Below, in pieces: positions 1 to 8,597 of a stretch of 64,000 bases of DNA (position 1 is the stretch's first letter; the number at the start of each line of letters is the position of its first letter). The position numbers and the translations under genes were made by a program. The notes under the pieces are model-generated. The model saw only the letters and a list, made by a program, of their open reading frames with translations, was not told where the DNA came from and searched no databases. Source of the stretch: Fusibacter_A sp965140735 (GTDB lineage Bacteria > Bacillota > Clostridia > Peptostreptococcales > Acidaminobacteraceae); the NCBI GenBank assembly GCA_965140735.1, contig OZ223306.1, positions 930,001-994,000 of the forward strand, read 5' to 3'.

Positions 1-1
1 T

Positions 2-1474
2 TTAATAATGCTCTATCATTTTTCAACTCCAAAACTGCCTTATTTGTTGATAGAAAGCACAATCTTGATCTATCTGCTCCTCAATAAAAAAGAATTTCCT
101 AGGAAATCCGAAAAGGGAACACTTAGAAAATCTTTTTCTTATATTGTAGTGGCACTCATTATATTACTTATTAACACCAGTTTAGGTCTATTTATATTAC
201 GTGGCCATATTCAAGGTATCAAGACAATCTTTGATGCCATATCTCAGTCTATTCGATTATTTATGTTTATGGATACATCCCTTTTTGATTTTAAAACACA
301 AATAGGCGCATTTTATTTAAAATCAATTTTGATGCTCTACTGGTGCTCTATATTCATATCACTGATTATTTTAATGAAACCATTGATCTATAAACCCATC
401 CTACATCAGCATTTAAAAAGGAAAGCTATTCCAATCGTCGATCAATTTGGGCTTAATCCGATGTCATACCTTGCCCTTGAAGATGATAAACTCTACTTTT
501 TTAGCAAATCAGTTGAAGGTGTTTGTGCTTACACACTTTCAAATGACATTATGGTGATTTGTGGCGATCTTATCTGCAAAATTGAAGATCAAGATGCCAT
601 GTGTCGTGAGCTCATGGCCTTTGCTAAAAACAATTATTATTCAGTTGTCTTTCTCAATATCACAGATACGTTCCTTGAACTCTATCAGAAAAATGGCTTT
701 GGCATTACTAAATACGGTGAAGATGCTGTCTTTGATTTAAACGCATACAACTTAAAAGGTGGCAGTGTAGCAAAAGTACGTGCCGCTATTAACCACGCTC
801 GAAAAGCTGGCATAGAAATACATGAATATAAACCTAATGATACACGTGATTTAGAAGTTGAAGCACAAATAAATGAGATTTCAAAAGAATGGCTAGGTCA
901 AAAGAACATGCCCGAAATGAAGTTTATGCTAGGCTCTAACAACCTCGAAACGCCCTTAAAAAGACGCTATTTTTATGCTAAAAATCAACTGGGTGAAATG
1001 CTGGGCTATGTGGTTTTTAATCCCTATGAAAATGGCCGCTCTGTCATCGCTGAAGTCACAAGAAGAAAATCTCATGCACCGCAAGGCGTACTTGAAACCA
1101 TTATTTACGATGCTTTTATGCAAATGAAAGATGAAGGCCTTCTGACAGGCAATTTGGGCTTATCACCACTTTATAATATATCAGCAGAAGAAAAACTGAA
1201 ATGGAATGATTATCTCTTTCAATATGTTTATGAGCATCTAGATCAAATTTATGGTTTCAAGGCTCTGCATCATGCGAAAGAAAAATATGCACCAACCGCT
1301 TGGGAAAACAGATATATTGCATTTTATCCAAAACCTTTTTTACCACAATATGCTTATGCAATTGTAAATGCACAATTACCTGATCATCTTTCAAAGATTA
1401 TCTTAAAACTTCTATGGGATGAACTTCGCACTAAAGGTGGCCGATATGTATCTAAATACACAGGGAAACGCTAA
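2..1474 (+). CDS. MprF/DUF2156-type phosphatidylglycerol lysyltransferase-like protein (5' partial)
   Basis: The family's C-terminal domain transfers an amino acid from aminoacyl-tRNA to phosphatidylglycerol in the membrane, which lowers surface charge and gives resistance to cationic peptides. About 490 codons are visible. Hydrophobic segments lie near residues 11-26, 43-64 and 100-123 counted from the ATG at 8. A soluble GNAT-like domain follows from about residue 150, with the typical stretches GFGITKYGEDAVFDL and VRAAINHARKAGIEIHEY. The reading frame stays open upstream of the ATG at 8 to the window edge. MprF-type proteins usually carry a larger multi-helix flippase domain, so the true start is probably outside the window. 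The next gene starts inside its last codons, so the two are translationally linked. The family call rests on domain appearance; the amino acid transferred cannot be told. Confidence 0.75.
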   Translation, partial: LIMLYHFSTPKLPYLLIESTILIYLLLNKKEFPRKSEKGTLRKSFSYIVVALIILLINTSLGLFILRGHIQGIKTIFDAISQSIRLFMFMDTSLFDFKTQIGAFYLKSILMLYWCSIFISLIILMKPLIYKPILHQHLKRKAIPIVDQFGLNPMSYLALEDDKLYFFSKSVEGVCAYTLSNDIMVICGDLICKIEDQDAMCRELMAFAKNNYYSVVFLNITDTFLELYQKNGFGITKYGEDAVFDLNAYNLKGGSVAKVRAAINHARKAGIEIHEYKPNDTRDLEVEAQINEISKEWLGQKNMPEMKFMLGSNNLETPLKRRYFYAKNQLGEMLGYVVFNPYENGRSVIAEVTRRKSHAPQGVLETIIYDAFMQMKDEGLLTGNLGLSPLYNISAEEKLKWNDYLFQYVYEHLDQIYGFKALHHAKEKYAPTAWENRYIAFYPKPFLPQYAYAIVNAQLPDHLSKIILKLLWDELRTKGGRYVSKYTGKR

Positions 1475-2156
1475 ATTATACTATGAAATTACGGGTGCAG
1501 GAGCGCCACTGATCATGATTCATGGCAACAGTCAAAACCATGATGTTTTCAGTGTGCAAGCTGCCTATTTTAGTCAATATTATAAAGTTATCTCTGTGGA
1601 TAGCAGAGCACATGGTGAATCCACACACGGCGATTTGCCTCTATCACTGGATTTGCTCGTACAGGATATCTACGATTTGATTCATTTTTTAAACGCAGAT
1701 AATCTCACCATCATAGGCTATAGCGACGATGCCAATATCGCCATAAAGCTCTCTATAAGACTGGCTTTAGAACAGACCATTTCTTTGTATAAACTCATTC
1801 TAATTAGTCCAAATTTTCATATTAATGGTTTAAAACCATACTTTAAATGGCCACTTAAGTTGATAAAGATTATAACCCAGAAAGTAAATCGTCCAAACTT
1901 TTTAAGACACTATCTCGAAAAATTAGCACTTATGGCCGAAAATACAAACATCTCCTATAAGTCTCTTTCAACATTTCTAACACCTGTTCTCATCTTGTCG
2001 GGTGAATTCGATATCATTCATAGATATCATCTTGAAGAAATACAACATGCCTTTGCAAATGCTACTTTACAGATTGTAGAGAAGACTGGTCATGCCATCA
2101 TCCAAAAGAGAAATTTAGATCTCAATCATCAGATTCATACTTTTTTAAAAGCTTAA
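1446..2156 (+). CDS. Alpha/beta hydrolase
   Basis: A 236-residue alpha/beta-hydrolase-fold protein. It begins with the usual beta-strand and oxyanion segment (PLIMIHGNSQNHDVF), then VISVDSRAHGES. The nucleophile elbow reads GYSDD, so Ser sits in a G-x-S-x-D context. A late GEFDIIHRYH segment supplies the acid, and a C-terminal KTGHAII supplies the catalytic His. I chose the ATG at 1446 because AAAGGTGG lies just upstream; an in-frame ATG at 1419 lacks a ribosome site. The gene overlaps the end of the lysyltransferase-like gene by 29 bases, implying coupled expression. No lid insertion or signal peptide is visible. Substrate unknown: esterase, lipase or peptidase activity are all possible. Confidence 0.8.
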   Translation: MYLNTQGNAKLYYEITGAGAPLIMIHGNSQNHDVFSVQAAYFSQYYKVISVDSRAHGESTHGDLPLSLDLLVQDIYDLIHFLNADNLTIIGYSDDANIAIKLSIRLALEQTISLYKLILISPNFHINGLKPYFKWPLKLIKIITQKVNRPNFLRHYLEKLALMAENTNISYKSLSTFLTPVLILSGEFDIIHRYHLEEIQHAFANATLQIVEKTGHAIIQKRNLDLNHQIHTFLKA

Positions 2157-2234
2157 ATACTGCACAATTTATTTGAGAAATGTTATACTTATGAGTGGTA
2201 CTATATAGAGAAATGTACAATTAAAGGAGTAGAA

Positions 2235-4139
2235 ATGAGATTTTTTAAAGGGAAACCTCTAGAATTACTTGCACCTGCAGGTAATTTTGAAATTTTTAAA
2301 GAGGTTGTACAGACAAAGTGTGATGCCATCTACTTTGGTGGACAATCACTCAATATGAGGATGATCCGTAAAGGTTTTAACTTTACGAACGAAGAAATGG
2401 CTGAAGCCATTAAATTAGCACATGTGAACCATAAAAAAGTTTACATCACCGTTAATAATCTTGTTGATTTTGGTGAAATTGAAATTGCAAAGACTTACCT
2501 GACTTTTCTAGACCAAGTCAAACCCGATGCACTTATTGTTCAAGATTTCGCAATCATAGAACTCATTAAGCAGTTGAACTTATCACTTGAAGTACACGCA
2601 TCTGTAATGATGAACGTCCATAATCTACCAATGATCAACGCTTTAAAGGCGCATCATGTCACAAGAGTGGTCTTATCCAGAGAAGCCAGCCTTGATGAAG
2701 TTAGATGGGTAAAATCACAGACTGATATTGAAATAGAATACTTCACACATGGAGATATGTGTATTGCACATGGGGCACAGTGTTATTATTCTTCGATGCT
2801 CTTTGGTATGAGCAGTAACAGGGGAAAATGCTTAAAACCCTGCAGATGGTGGTTTTCTAAATCTACTGATACTGAAAATACGAAAGAATTTCCAATGGCT
2901 GTGAAAGATTTATGCCTCTATGCAAATCTGCCTGAAATGATCTATGCTGGTGTAACCGCCTTTAAAATTGAAGGGCGTATGAGAGAGGCAGCCTTTATCA
3001 CCAAACTCATCAATTACTATGGAGATGCCATGGACCGTTTTATCGAAGATCCTGTAGGGTATGATCGAAACCATGATCTCGCCGCAATTGAAGCTTCTCG
3101 TAAACGAGATTTGTCCACAGGGTACGCCTTTGGCAAGCCTGGACTTACTAACATCAACACTAAAGATGAGGGTTCAGGGAAATTCTATTCCACAGGGAAA
3201 ATGTTCAGTACACCAACAGCCGAAAAAAGCATCACCAAAGATCACGTGAATCAAATAAAAAAAACACTCTCAAATTCATCAGAAAAAGCGATCACCACAG
3301 TAGATGCTTCAAAGAAAACATTACTGCCTCCAAAGCTTTCTATTAGAGTCAATAACATTCAGCAAGCAAAGGTCGCTATTGAAGAAGGTATAGACAGAGT
3401 CTACATCGCTGGAGACATTTATTTACCTGATCTACCAATTAGTATTGAAGCCATAAAAGCTTTAAAAGCATACTCTAAATCAACCGAAGTTTACATTGGC
3501 ACGCCACGCATGATGACCGATCTTCAAATTGAACACTACGGTGTTTGGCTTGAAAAACTAAGACCGTACATCGATGGTATTCTGGTGGGGAACCTAGGTG
3601 CACTTAGCCAATTCAGGTCACTTAAGTTACCAATAGTAGGGGATTATAGTTTAAATATTTATAACCCCATGGCGGCTGATTTTTATAAAGAAGAGGGGAT
3701 AGACCAATTCATACCTTCTGTAGAGCTCACTGCTAAGGATTTGAAAAATATGCTTCAATCAAATCATAACTTAGAACTTATTGGCCTCGGACGAATCGTC
3801 ACTATGTATTTTGAACACGATTTTCATAGTGCACTTCATGCTTCAGAATCCGAAAAACTGACATTATACAACGAAGCAGGTGCCTATGACTTATATAAAG
3901 ATCAACATCAACGGACACATTTACTTTCACAAAAGACAATATCACTGCTACCTGTTCTAAAAGAAATTTTAGATTATAATGCCGTAAAAATGTTGAGAAT
4001 AGAAGCGCAAAGTAGCTCCATAGAACGTATCAAATCAGATATCAGACAAGTGAAATCCGTTATCTCAAACGATCTAAGCCAACGCACACTCTACTCAGAG
4101 ATGGGTGATCAATATACTTTTGGAGCACTTATATTCTAA
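2235..4139 (+). CDS. U32 family peptidase / tRNA-hydroxylation-type protein
   Basis: A 634-residue U32 family protein. The N-terminus (LELLAPAGNFEIFKEVVQ, then DAIYFGGQSLNMR) is the standard TIM-barrel opening of the family. The U32 signature EYFTHGDMCIAHGAQCYYSS and the later cysteines in RGKCLKPCRWWF are intact; in relatives such cysteines bind an Fe-S cluster. Known members include collagenase-like PrtC and the TrhP/RlhA proteins needed for prephenate-dependent RNA hydroxylation. The length and the second half (residues about 360-634, another barrel-like repeat) resemble the larger U32 proteins of Clostridia. A good GGAG site precedes the ATG. A role in tRNA or rRNA modification is more likely than proteolysis, but this is an inference from the family. 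Confidence 0.8.
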   Translation: MRFFKGKPLELLAPAGNFEIFKEVVQTKCDAIYFGGQSLNMRMIRKGFNFTNEEMAEAIKLAHVNHKKVYITVNNLVDFGEIEIAKTYLTFLDQVKPDALIVQDFAIIELIKQLNLSLEVHASVMMNVHNLPMINALKAHHVTRVVLSREASLDEVRWVKSQTDIEIEYFTHGDMCIAHGAQCYYSSMLFGMSSNRGKCLKPCRWWFSKSTDTENTKEFPMAVKDLCLYANLPEMIYAGVTAFKIEGRMREAAFITKLINYYGDAMDRFIEDPVGYDRNHDLAAIEASRKRDLSTGYAFGKPGLTNINTKDEGSGKFYSTGKMFSTPTAEKSITKDHVNQIKKTLSNSSEKAITTVDASKKTLLPPKLSIRVNNIQQAKVAIEEGIDRVYIAGDIYLPDLPISIEAIKALKAYSKSTEVYIGTPRMMTDLQIEHYGVWLEKLRPYIDGILVGNLGALSQFRSLKLPIVGDYSLNIYNPMAADFYKEEGIDQFIPSVELTAKDLKNMLQSNHNLELIGLGRIVTMYFEHDFHSALHASESEKLTLYNEAGAYDLYKDQHQRTHLLSQKTISLLPVLKEILDYNAVKMLRIEAQSSSIERIKSDIRQVKSVISNDLSQRTLYSEMGDQYTFGALIF

Positions 4140-4208
4140 CAACTGTGGGGCTAATTAATAGCAAGTCCACTTAGCATCAGTATCATGAAAGGGAGGTAAA
4201 AGACCTTA

Positions 4209-5483
4209 ATGTTAAACTCGTCAGACATCATACAACTTAAAAAAGACTATTTTTTCCCTAATGCCATGCATTTTTACAAAGACCCACCACATATTACTCG
4301 AGGTGAAGGCAAGTATTTATTTGATGATCAAAACAAGCGTTATCTCGATTTTTTTGCGGGTGTCACAGTGGTTAATTGTGGTCACTGCGAACCTGAAATT
4401 GTTGAAAAAACTGCTGCTCAATTAAAGACATTACAACATACCTCCATCATCTACCTTACTGAACCCATGGTTTTACTTGCAGAGCGATTGGCAAAAGTGC
4501 TCCCAGGAGATATACAAAATACGTTCTTTTGCTGTAGTGGTACCGAAGCCAATGAAGGAGCGCTTTTATTGGCTAGGCTTCACACTGGAAAGCGTGGCTT
4601 TATTGCTTTTGAAGGTGGCCTACATGGCCGCTCTGCACTTACGATGAGTGTCACTGGCATTCCCATGTGGCGAATTGATCCTTTCCTAGATCCAAATGTC
4701 TATTTTGCAAAGGGATTCATGGGCCCAGAAGCTGATAGTGAAGCAATTTCCAATGCTTCACTTGAAAGTGTTGAACAAATATTAAAGACACATGCTCATG
4801 AAATTGCAGCCTGTATCGTAGAACCTATACAAGGGAACGGTGGCATCAATATACCTCATAAAACCTTTTTCAAACGTTTAAAAGCACTTCTTAAGTCCTA
4901 TGGGGTACTTCTCATTACAGATGAAGTACAAACTGGGTTTGCTCGGACAGGAAAAATGTTCGCTATAGAGCATTTCGATGTGGTGCCTGACATCATAACC
5001 ATGGCGAAGGCCCTTGGAAACGGGGTACCAGTTGGGGCCTTTTCAGCACGACCTCATATTGCTAAGTCATTTAATAAACCGTCTGCCTCTACGCTTGGTG
5101 GAAACCCTGTGACGATGACCACCGGACTCGCCGTTTTAGACTTTATAGAAAATCATAAACTCTGTGAACACTCTGAAAAACTCGGGCTCTATCTCAAAGA
5201 AAGGTTACAACAATTAGCCGCTGAGTTTGAAGTGATAGATGATGTCAGAGGTCTTGGACTCATGATGGGCATGACCCTTGACAGTCCTGAAAAGGTCGAT
5301 ATTGTCCTTGAAAAAATGCTTCAAAAGGGTTTCATTATTGGTAAAAATGGTATGAATCGAAATGTCATTGCCTTACAGCCACCACTTGTTGTCGATCAAA
5401 ATGACATTGATTTACTCGTGACCGCTTTTTACGAGACTTTTAGTGCATTACAAGCATTACAAGCATCACAAGCGGACAAATGA
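4209..5483 (+). CDS. Class III aminotransferase (aspartate aminotransferase family)
   Basis: A 424-residue PLP-dependent class III aminotransferase of the 4-aminobutyrate/acetylornithine/alanine-glyoxylate group. Visible landmarks: CSGTEANEGALLLAR (phosphate-binding loop), ITDEVQTGFARTG (Asp that contacts the PLP pyridine nitrogen), TMAKALGNGVPVGAF (Schiff-base Lys) and GGNPVTMTTGLAVL. Full family length, cytoplasmic. GGGAGG precedes the start. The C-terminus ends in a small repeat (ALQALQASQ), which is unusual but outside the fold. It stands alone between the U32 gene and a terminator, so context gives little about the substrate; omega-amino acids such as GABA, beta-alanine or ornithine are plausible. 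Confidence 0.85.
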   Translation: MLNSSDIIQLKKDYFFPNAMHFYKDPPHITRGEGKYLFDDQNKRYLDFFAGVTVVNCGHCEPEIVEKTAAQLKTLQHTSIIYLTEPMVLLAERLAKVLPGDIQNTFFCCSGTEANEGALLLARLHTGKRGFIAFEGGLHGRSALTMSVTGIPMWRIDPFLDPNVYFAKGFMGPEADSEAISNASLESVEQILKTHAHEIAACIVEPIQGNGGINIPHKTFFKRLKALLKSYGVLLITDEVQTGFARTGKMFAIEHFDVVPDIITMAKALGNGVPVGAFSARPHIAKSFNKPSASTLGGNPVTMTTGLAVLDFIENHKLCEHSEKLGLYLKERLQQLAAEFEVIDDVRGLGLMMGMTLDSPEKVDIVLEKMLQKGFIIGKNGMNRNVIALQPPLVVDQNDIDLLVTAFYETFSALQALQASQADK

Positions 5484-5526
5484 TAGCATATTTCATCAAC
5501 TGTTATATTTTATCAATCATTATCAT

Positions 5527-5582
5527 AAAAAGAGCCAAATGCCCTCAGCATGTAATAACGTTGAGGACGTTTGGCTTTTTTA
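5527..5582 (+). terminator. Intrinsic terminator after the aminotransferase gene
   Basis: A long hairpin with arms AGCCAAATGCCCTCA and TGAGGACGTTTGGCT (one G-U pair), followed by a T run. It ends the plus-strand group that starts at the left edge. The A-rich 5' flank may let it also work for the convergent minus-strand operon. Confidence 0.85.
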
Positions 5583-5635
5583 TGTGATTCATTTTTAGAA
5601 AATTTATTCTTATGAAATTTATTGAAAAAAAGCAA

Positions 5636-6370
5636 CTAAGACTTAGGCATCCAATGACACATTTTTGCTTCCATCAAGTCCAAAATCCGAAATAGAGCAC
5701 TGCCCATGAAACTTATAGTAACTATTCCGGCAAACATAGCCACATAATTGAGTTTTAACCAACTGTCCATGATAAAGAACCCGATACCATACTGTGTGGC
5801 AAAATTTTCTGCAAAAAAGAGAACTGAAATACTGGTCCCAACGCTGATTCTAAGTGAAGTAAAAAGTGAAGGCAAGATTGCAGGTAAAATCACATGCCTG
5901 TAAATGTGTCTTTTAGTTGCGCCTAAAGATTTGATCGCAACAAAATAGGTAGGATGTATCGCCTGAACACTGTCTCTAACAGAAATTACAATCTGAAAAA
6001 AAAGAATGAGTGCCACAAGTGTAATTTTCGAAGCATCTCCAAGTCCTAAAAAAAGCATCAAAAGAGGCAAGAAAGCAATTTTAGGCACCGGATAAAGCGT
6101 ATAAAGAAGCGGCGTTATCACACGATCTACGATTTCATTTCGAGCAGTAATAATGCCAACAATACTTCCTAAGATCACTGTGATGACAATCGCCACCAAT
6201 ATTCTATAAAGACTAATACTCATATGCTTTATGAGCATTAAAGAATGTACCGCCATATATTGACCTGTGACGATTGGAGCAGGTAAGAAGTTCTTATGAA
6301 CAATCCAAGTAGAAATTTGCCATATGATTAAAATTAAGACTACACTATAAAGGAAGGGATGTTTTTTCAT
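5636..6370 (-). CDS. ABC transporter permease, NitT/TauT (SsuC) type
   Basis: A 244-residue inner-membrane permease of the nitrate/sulfonate/taurine class. About six hydrophobic segments are visible, plus the coupling-loop motif (SLGATKRHIYRHVILPAILPS). It is the last gene of the five-gene minus-strand operon and starts inside the end of the ATPase gene (26-base overlap). With the ATPase at 6345-7106 and the lipoprotein at 10560-11558 it forms a complete importer. The operon also carries UbiX, UbiA and UbiD homologues, so an aromatic or naphthoate-type carboxylate is a better guess for the substrate than taurine or nitrate. The substrate itself is inference. Confidence 0.88.
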   Translation of the reverse strand: MKKHPFLYSVVLILIIWQISTWIVHKNFLPAPIVTGQYMAVHSLMLIKHMSISLYRILVAIVITVILGSIVGIITARNEIVDRVITPLLYTLYPVPKIAFLPLLMLFLGLGDASKITLVALILFFQIVISVRDSVQAIHPTYFVAIKSLGATKRHIYRHVILPAILPSLFTSLRISVGTSISVLFFAENFATQYGIGFFIMDSWLKLNYVAMFAGIVTISFMGSALFRILDLMEAKMCHWMPKS

Positions 6371-7106
6371 ACTGATCCTCCTTTAATAGTTTCCTAATTT
6401 CGATGCATTGCTCATAATAAGTCTCATTCTCTCTGGCAAATTCCATATTAAAAGTTGGATTTAAAATTTCATGACTTAAAGTCCCTTCATCAGACAAAAT
6501 TAAAATATGGCGTCCTAAAAGTACAGCCTCTTCAATGCTGTGTGTCACTGTAATCATACTCATTCTGGACTGATTAAACATAGCCAACGCATCTTCTTGA
6601 AGTTGTTCTCTTGTAAGCGCATCTAGAGATGAAAAAGGTTCATCCATAAGCAACAAATCAGGTTCTATAACCCAAGATCGTGCAAGCGCTACGCGTTGTT
6701 TTTGACCACCACTTAATGTGGTTGGATAATCCTTAAGATGCCCTTCTAATTTAAGATGCTTGAGCATAAACATAGCGCGTTCAAGTGCATTTTCATTCTT
6801 AAGCGCTTCGAGTTCAATCGGTAGTAATACATTTTGAAGCACTGACTTCCACGGAAAAAGACCATAATCCTGAAGTACAAGACTTTTTTTGAGAGGTCTC
6901 GTGGCAATTCTGGAACCTTCTACATTAGCTTTAGGCGTCAATAAATCCGCTATAGCATAGAGTAGAGTCGTCTTGCCACAACCTGAAGGACCTAATATCG
7001 TGTACGCTTCATTTGCTCTAATTTCAAGTGAAATCTTGTGGAGTGCTGACCTGTTTGGATAGTGAACTGATAGGTCTTTCACGACCATGAGTAAATCAGA
7101 TTTCAT
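6345..7106 (-). CDS. ABC transporter ATP-binding protein, NitT/TauT (SsuB) type
   Basis: A 253-residue ATPase subunit. Walker A GPSGCGKTT, Q-loop LVLQDYGLFPW, signature LSGGQKQR, Walker B LLLMDEP and the switch-His region TVTHSIEEA are all present, so it should be active. An upstream in-frame start at 7148 would lie inside ubiX. GGAGAG at 7113-7118 sits six bases before the ATG at 7106, so I use that start; an ATG at 7112 abuts the site directly. The gene overlaps the ubiX stop by 11 bases and the permease start by 26, giving tight translational coupling. It powers import through the permease at 5636-6370. Confidence 0.88.
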   Translation of the reverse strand: MKSDLLMVVKDLSVHYPNRSALHKISLEIRANEAYTILGPSGCGKTTLLYAIADLLTPKANVEGSRIATRPLKKSLVLQDYGLFPWKSVLQNVLLPIELEALKNENALERAMFMLKHLKLEGHLKDYPTTLSGGQKQRVALARSWVIEPDLLLMDEPFSSLDALTREQLQEDALAMFNQSRMSMITVTHSIEEAVLLGRHILILSDEGTLSHEILNPTFNMEFARENETYYEQCIEIRKLLKEDQYEKTSLPL

Positions 7107-7704
7107 TTTCATCTCTCCATATTTTATGATGTGGGTTTTCGATATCAAGTGTTTCTAAAATTCGGCCAACACTCATACTAATGCTCTCAAAAAGTGTCTT
7201 TGGCTTGTTATAAAATGCAGGTACAGGGGGCATAATTACAACTCCTAAGCGGCTGAGTTTAAGCATATTTTCCAAATGTATTGGGGAAAGTGGTGACTCG
7301 CGTGTCACAAGTACAAGCTTACGTTGTTCTTTGATCATGACATCAGCAGCTCTTGTCAACAAACTCTCCGACAATCCCTGCGAAATTTTAGCTAAGGTAC
7401 CCATACTACAGGGTACCACTACCATGGCATCCGTTTTATAAGAGCCACTGGCTATCTGAGAGAATAGATCTGCATTATCATAGACAAAAAGTCTTGAATT
7501 TTGAGCGATTTCATTTTTAGAAATACTTTGATAATGCTCAATTAATACTCTAAAGGATTGATCTAATTCATAAGCACAAACCTTTTCACCATTTGAAGTT
7601 GCTACCAAATGCACCTCATGACCAAGAGATAACAAAGACTCTATCAATCTATGAGCGAATATGCTGCCACTGGCACCCGTGATGCCTACGATTATTTTTT
7701 TCAT
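7096..7704 (-). CDS. ubiX: UbiX-type flavin prenyltransferase
   Basis: A 202-residue cytosolic flavoprotein. The Rossmann start (IIVGITGASGS) and the later segments MVVVPCSMGTLAKIS and LVLVTRESPLSPIHLENM are the UbiX/Pad1 hallmarks for FMN and dimethylallyl-phosphate binding. UbiX makes prenylated FMN, the cofactor required by UbiD decarboxylases, and a UbiD homologue is the first gene of this same operon. It lies 11 bases after the UbiA homologue. In the futalosine menaquinone pathway the corresponding subunit is called MqnM. Function of the family is firm; its dedication to the neighbouring UbiD follows from linkage. Confidence 0.9.
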   Translation of the reverse strand: MKKIIVGITGASGSIFAHRLIESLLSLGHEVHLVATSNGEKVCAYELDQSFRVLIEHYQSISKNEIAQNSRLFVYDNADLFSQIASGSYKTDAMVVVPCSMGTLAKISQGLSESLLTRAADVMIKEQRKLVLVTRESPLSPIHLENMLKLSRLGVVIMPPVPAFYNKPKTLFESISMSVGRILETLDIENPHHKIWRDENEI

Positions 7705-7715
7705 AATGCCTCCAT

Positions 7716-8597
7716 TTAAAATATAAATACATCAAGTGTTGTCATTACAAGTAGTAACATCGATATAATTTGATTGATGTGGTATGAAGCAAAATTCATC
7801 TTTTCACGATGTGAAGGCTCCACCATATAGTGCTCAAGTACTAAAAGAATACCACTTAAAATCACACCAATTATATAGACAATACCCAAATTCGTTATAA
7901 AATATAGTGAAATGAGCAAAAACCACATCATTATGTGAAATAATCTTGAAATCCACAGGGCGCCTTTATAACCAAAGCGCGCAGGAATAGAAAAAAGCCC
8001 CACTGAGTTATCAAATGCAATATCTTGTGTGCCATAAATGATATCAAAACCACTCACCCAGAGTGTCACGATTGCTGCAAATACAAAAGGAACAAGCCCA
8101 AATCGTCCTGTCACAGCAAGCCAAGCACCCACAGGAGCCCCTGCACATGTAATGCCTAAGATCACATGACAAAGCCAAGTAAAACGCTTAGTGTAAGAAT
8201 ACAAGGTAAAGAGGCCAAGCGCTACAGGGGATAACAAGAAACAGAGTGTATTAATCTGTGAAGCTGCAAACACAAATAAAATGTAACAAACAATAGTAAT
8301 ATAGAGTGCTTCTTTACGTTTAACGCTTCCTGAAGGAATATGCCTGTGTGCCGTTCTCGGATTCTGGGCATCATATTCGGCATCTACATACCGATTGAGT
8401 GCATTCGCACCATTTCGACCTGCAAATAGCGCAAGCATGATCCAAAAAATCAAACCCGCAGAAGGTAAACCATCTGCGGCTAAAAACATTGCCATAAGGG
8501 CAAAGGGTAGAGAAAATAAAGTATGTGAGAACATTACCAGTTCACCATACGTTTTAAGCTTACTTTTAATTTGATGTATCACACTATTTAAAGCCAT
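7716..8597 (-). CDS. UbiA-family prenyltransferase (MqnP-like)
   Basis: A 293-residue membrane prenyltransferase with about eight to nine hydrophobic segments. Both aspartate-rich motifs are intact: NRYVDAEYDAQNPRT (N-x3-D-x3-D) near residue 68 and YGTQDIAFD in the second half. These bind the Mg-diphosphate of the polyprenyl donor. UbiA enzymes attach a polyprenyl chain to 4-hydroxybenzoate, 1,4-dihydroxynaphthoates or protoheme. The start overlaps the end of the UbiD gene by 14 bases. Co-transcription with UbiD and UbiX matches the late futalosine pathway, where MqnP prenylates 1,4-dihydroxy-6-naphthoate before decarboxylation. A 4-hydroxybenzoate substrate cannot be excluded. Confidence 0.85.
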   Translation of the reverse strand: MALNSVIHQIKSKLKTYGELVMFSHTLFSLPFALMAMFLAADGLPSAGLIFWIMLALFAGRNGANALNRYVDAEYDAQNPRTAHRHIPSGSVKRKEALYITIVCYILFVFAASQINTLCFLLSPVALGLFTLYSYTKRFTWLCHVILGITCAGAPVGAWLAVTGRFGLVPFVFAAIVTLWVSGFDIIYGTQDIAFDNSVGLFSIPARFGYKGALWISRLFHIMMWFLLISLYFITNLGIVYIIGVILSGILLVLEHYMVEPSHREKMNFASYHINQIISMLLLVMTTLDVFIF

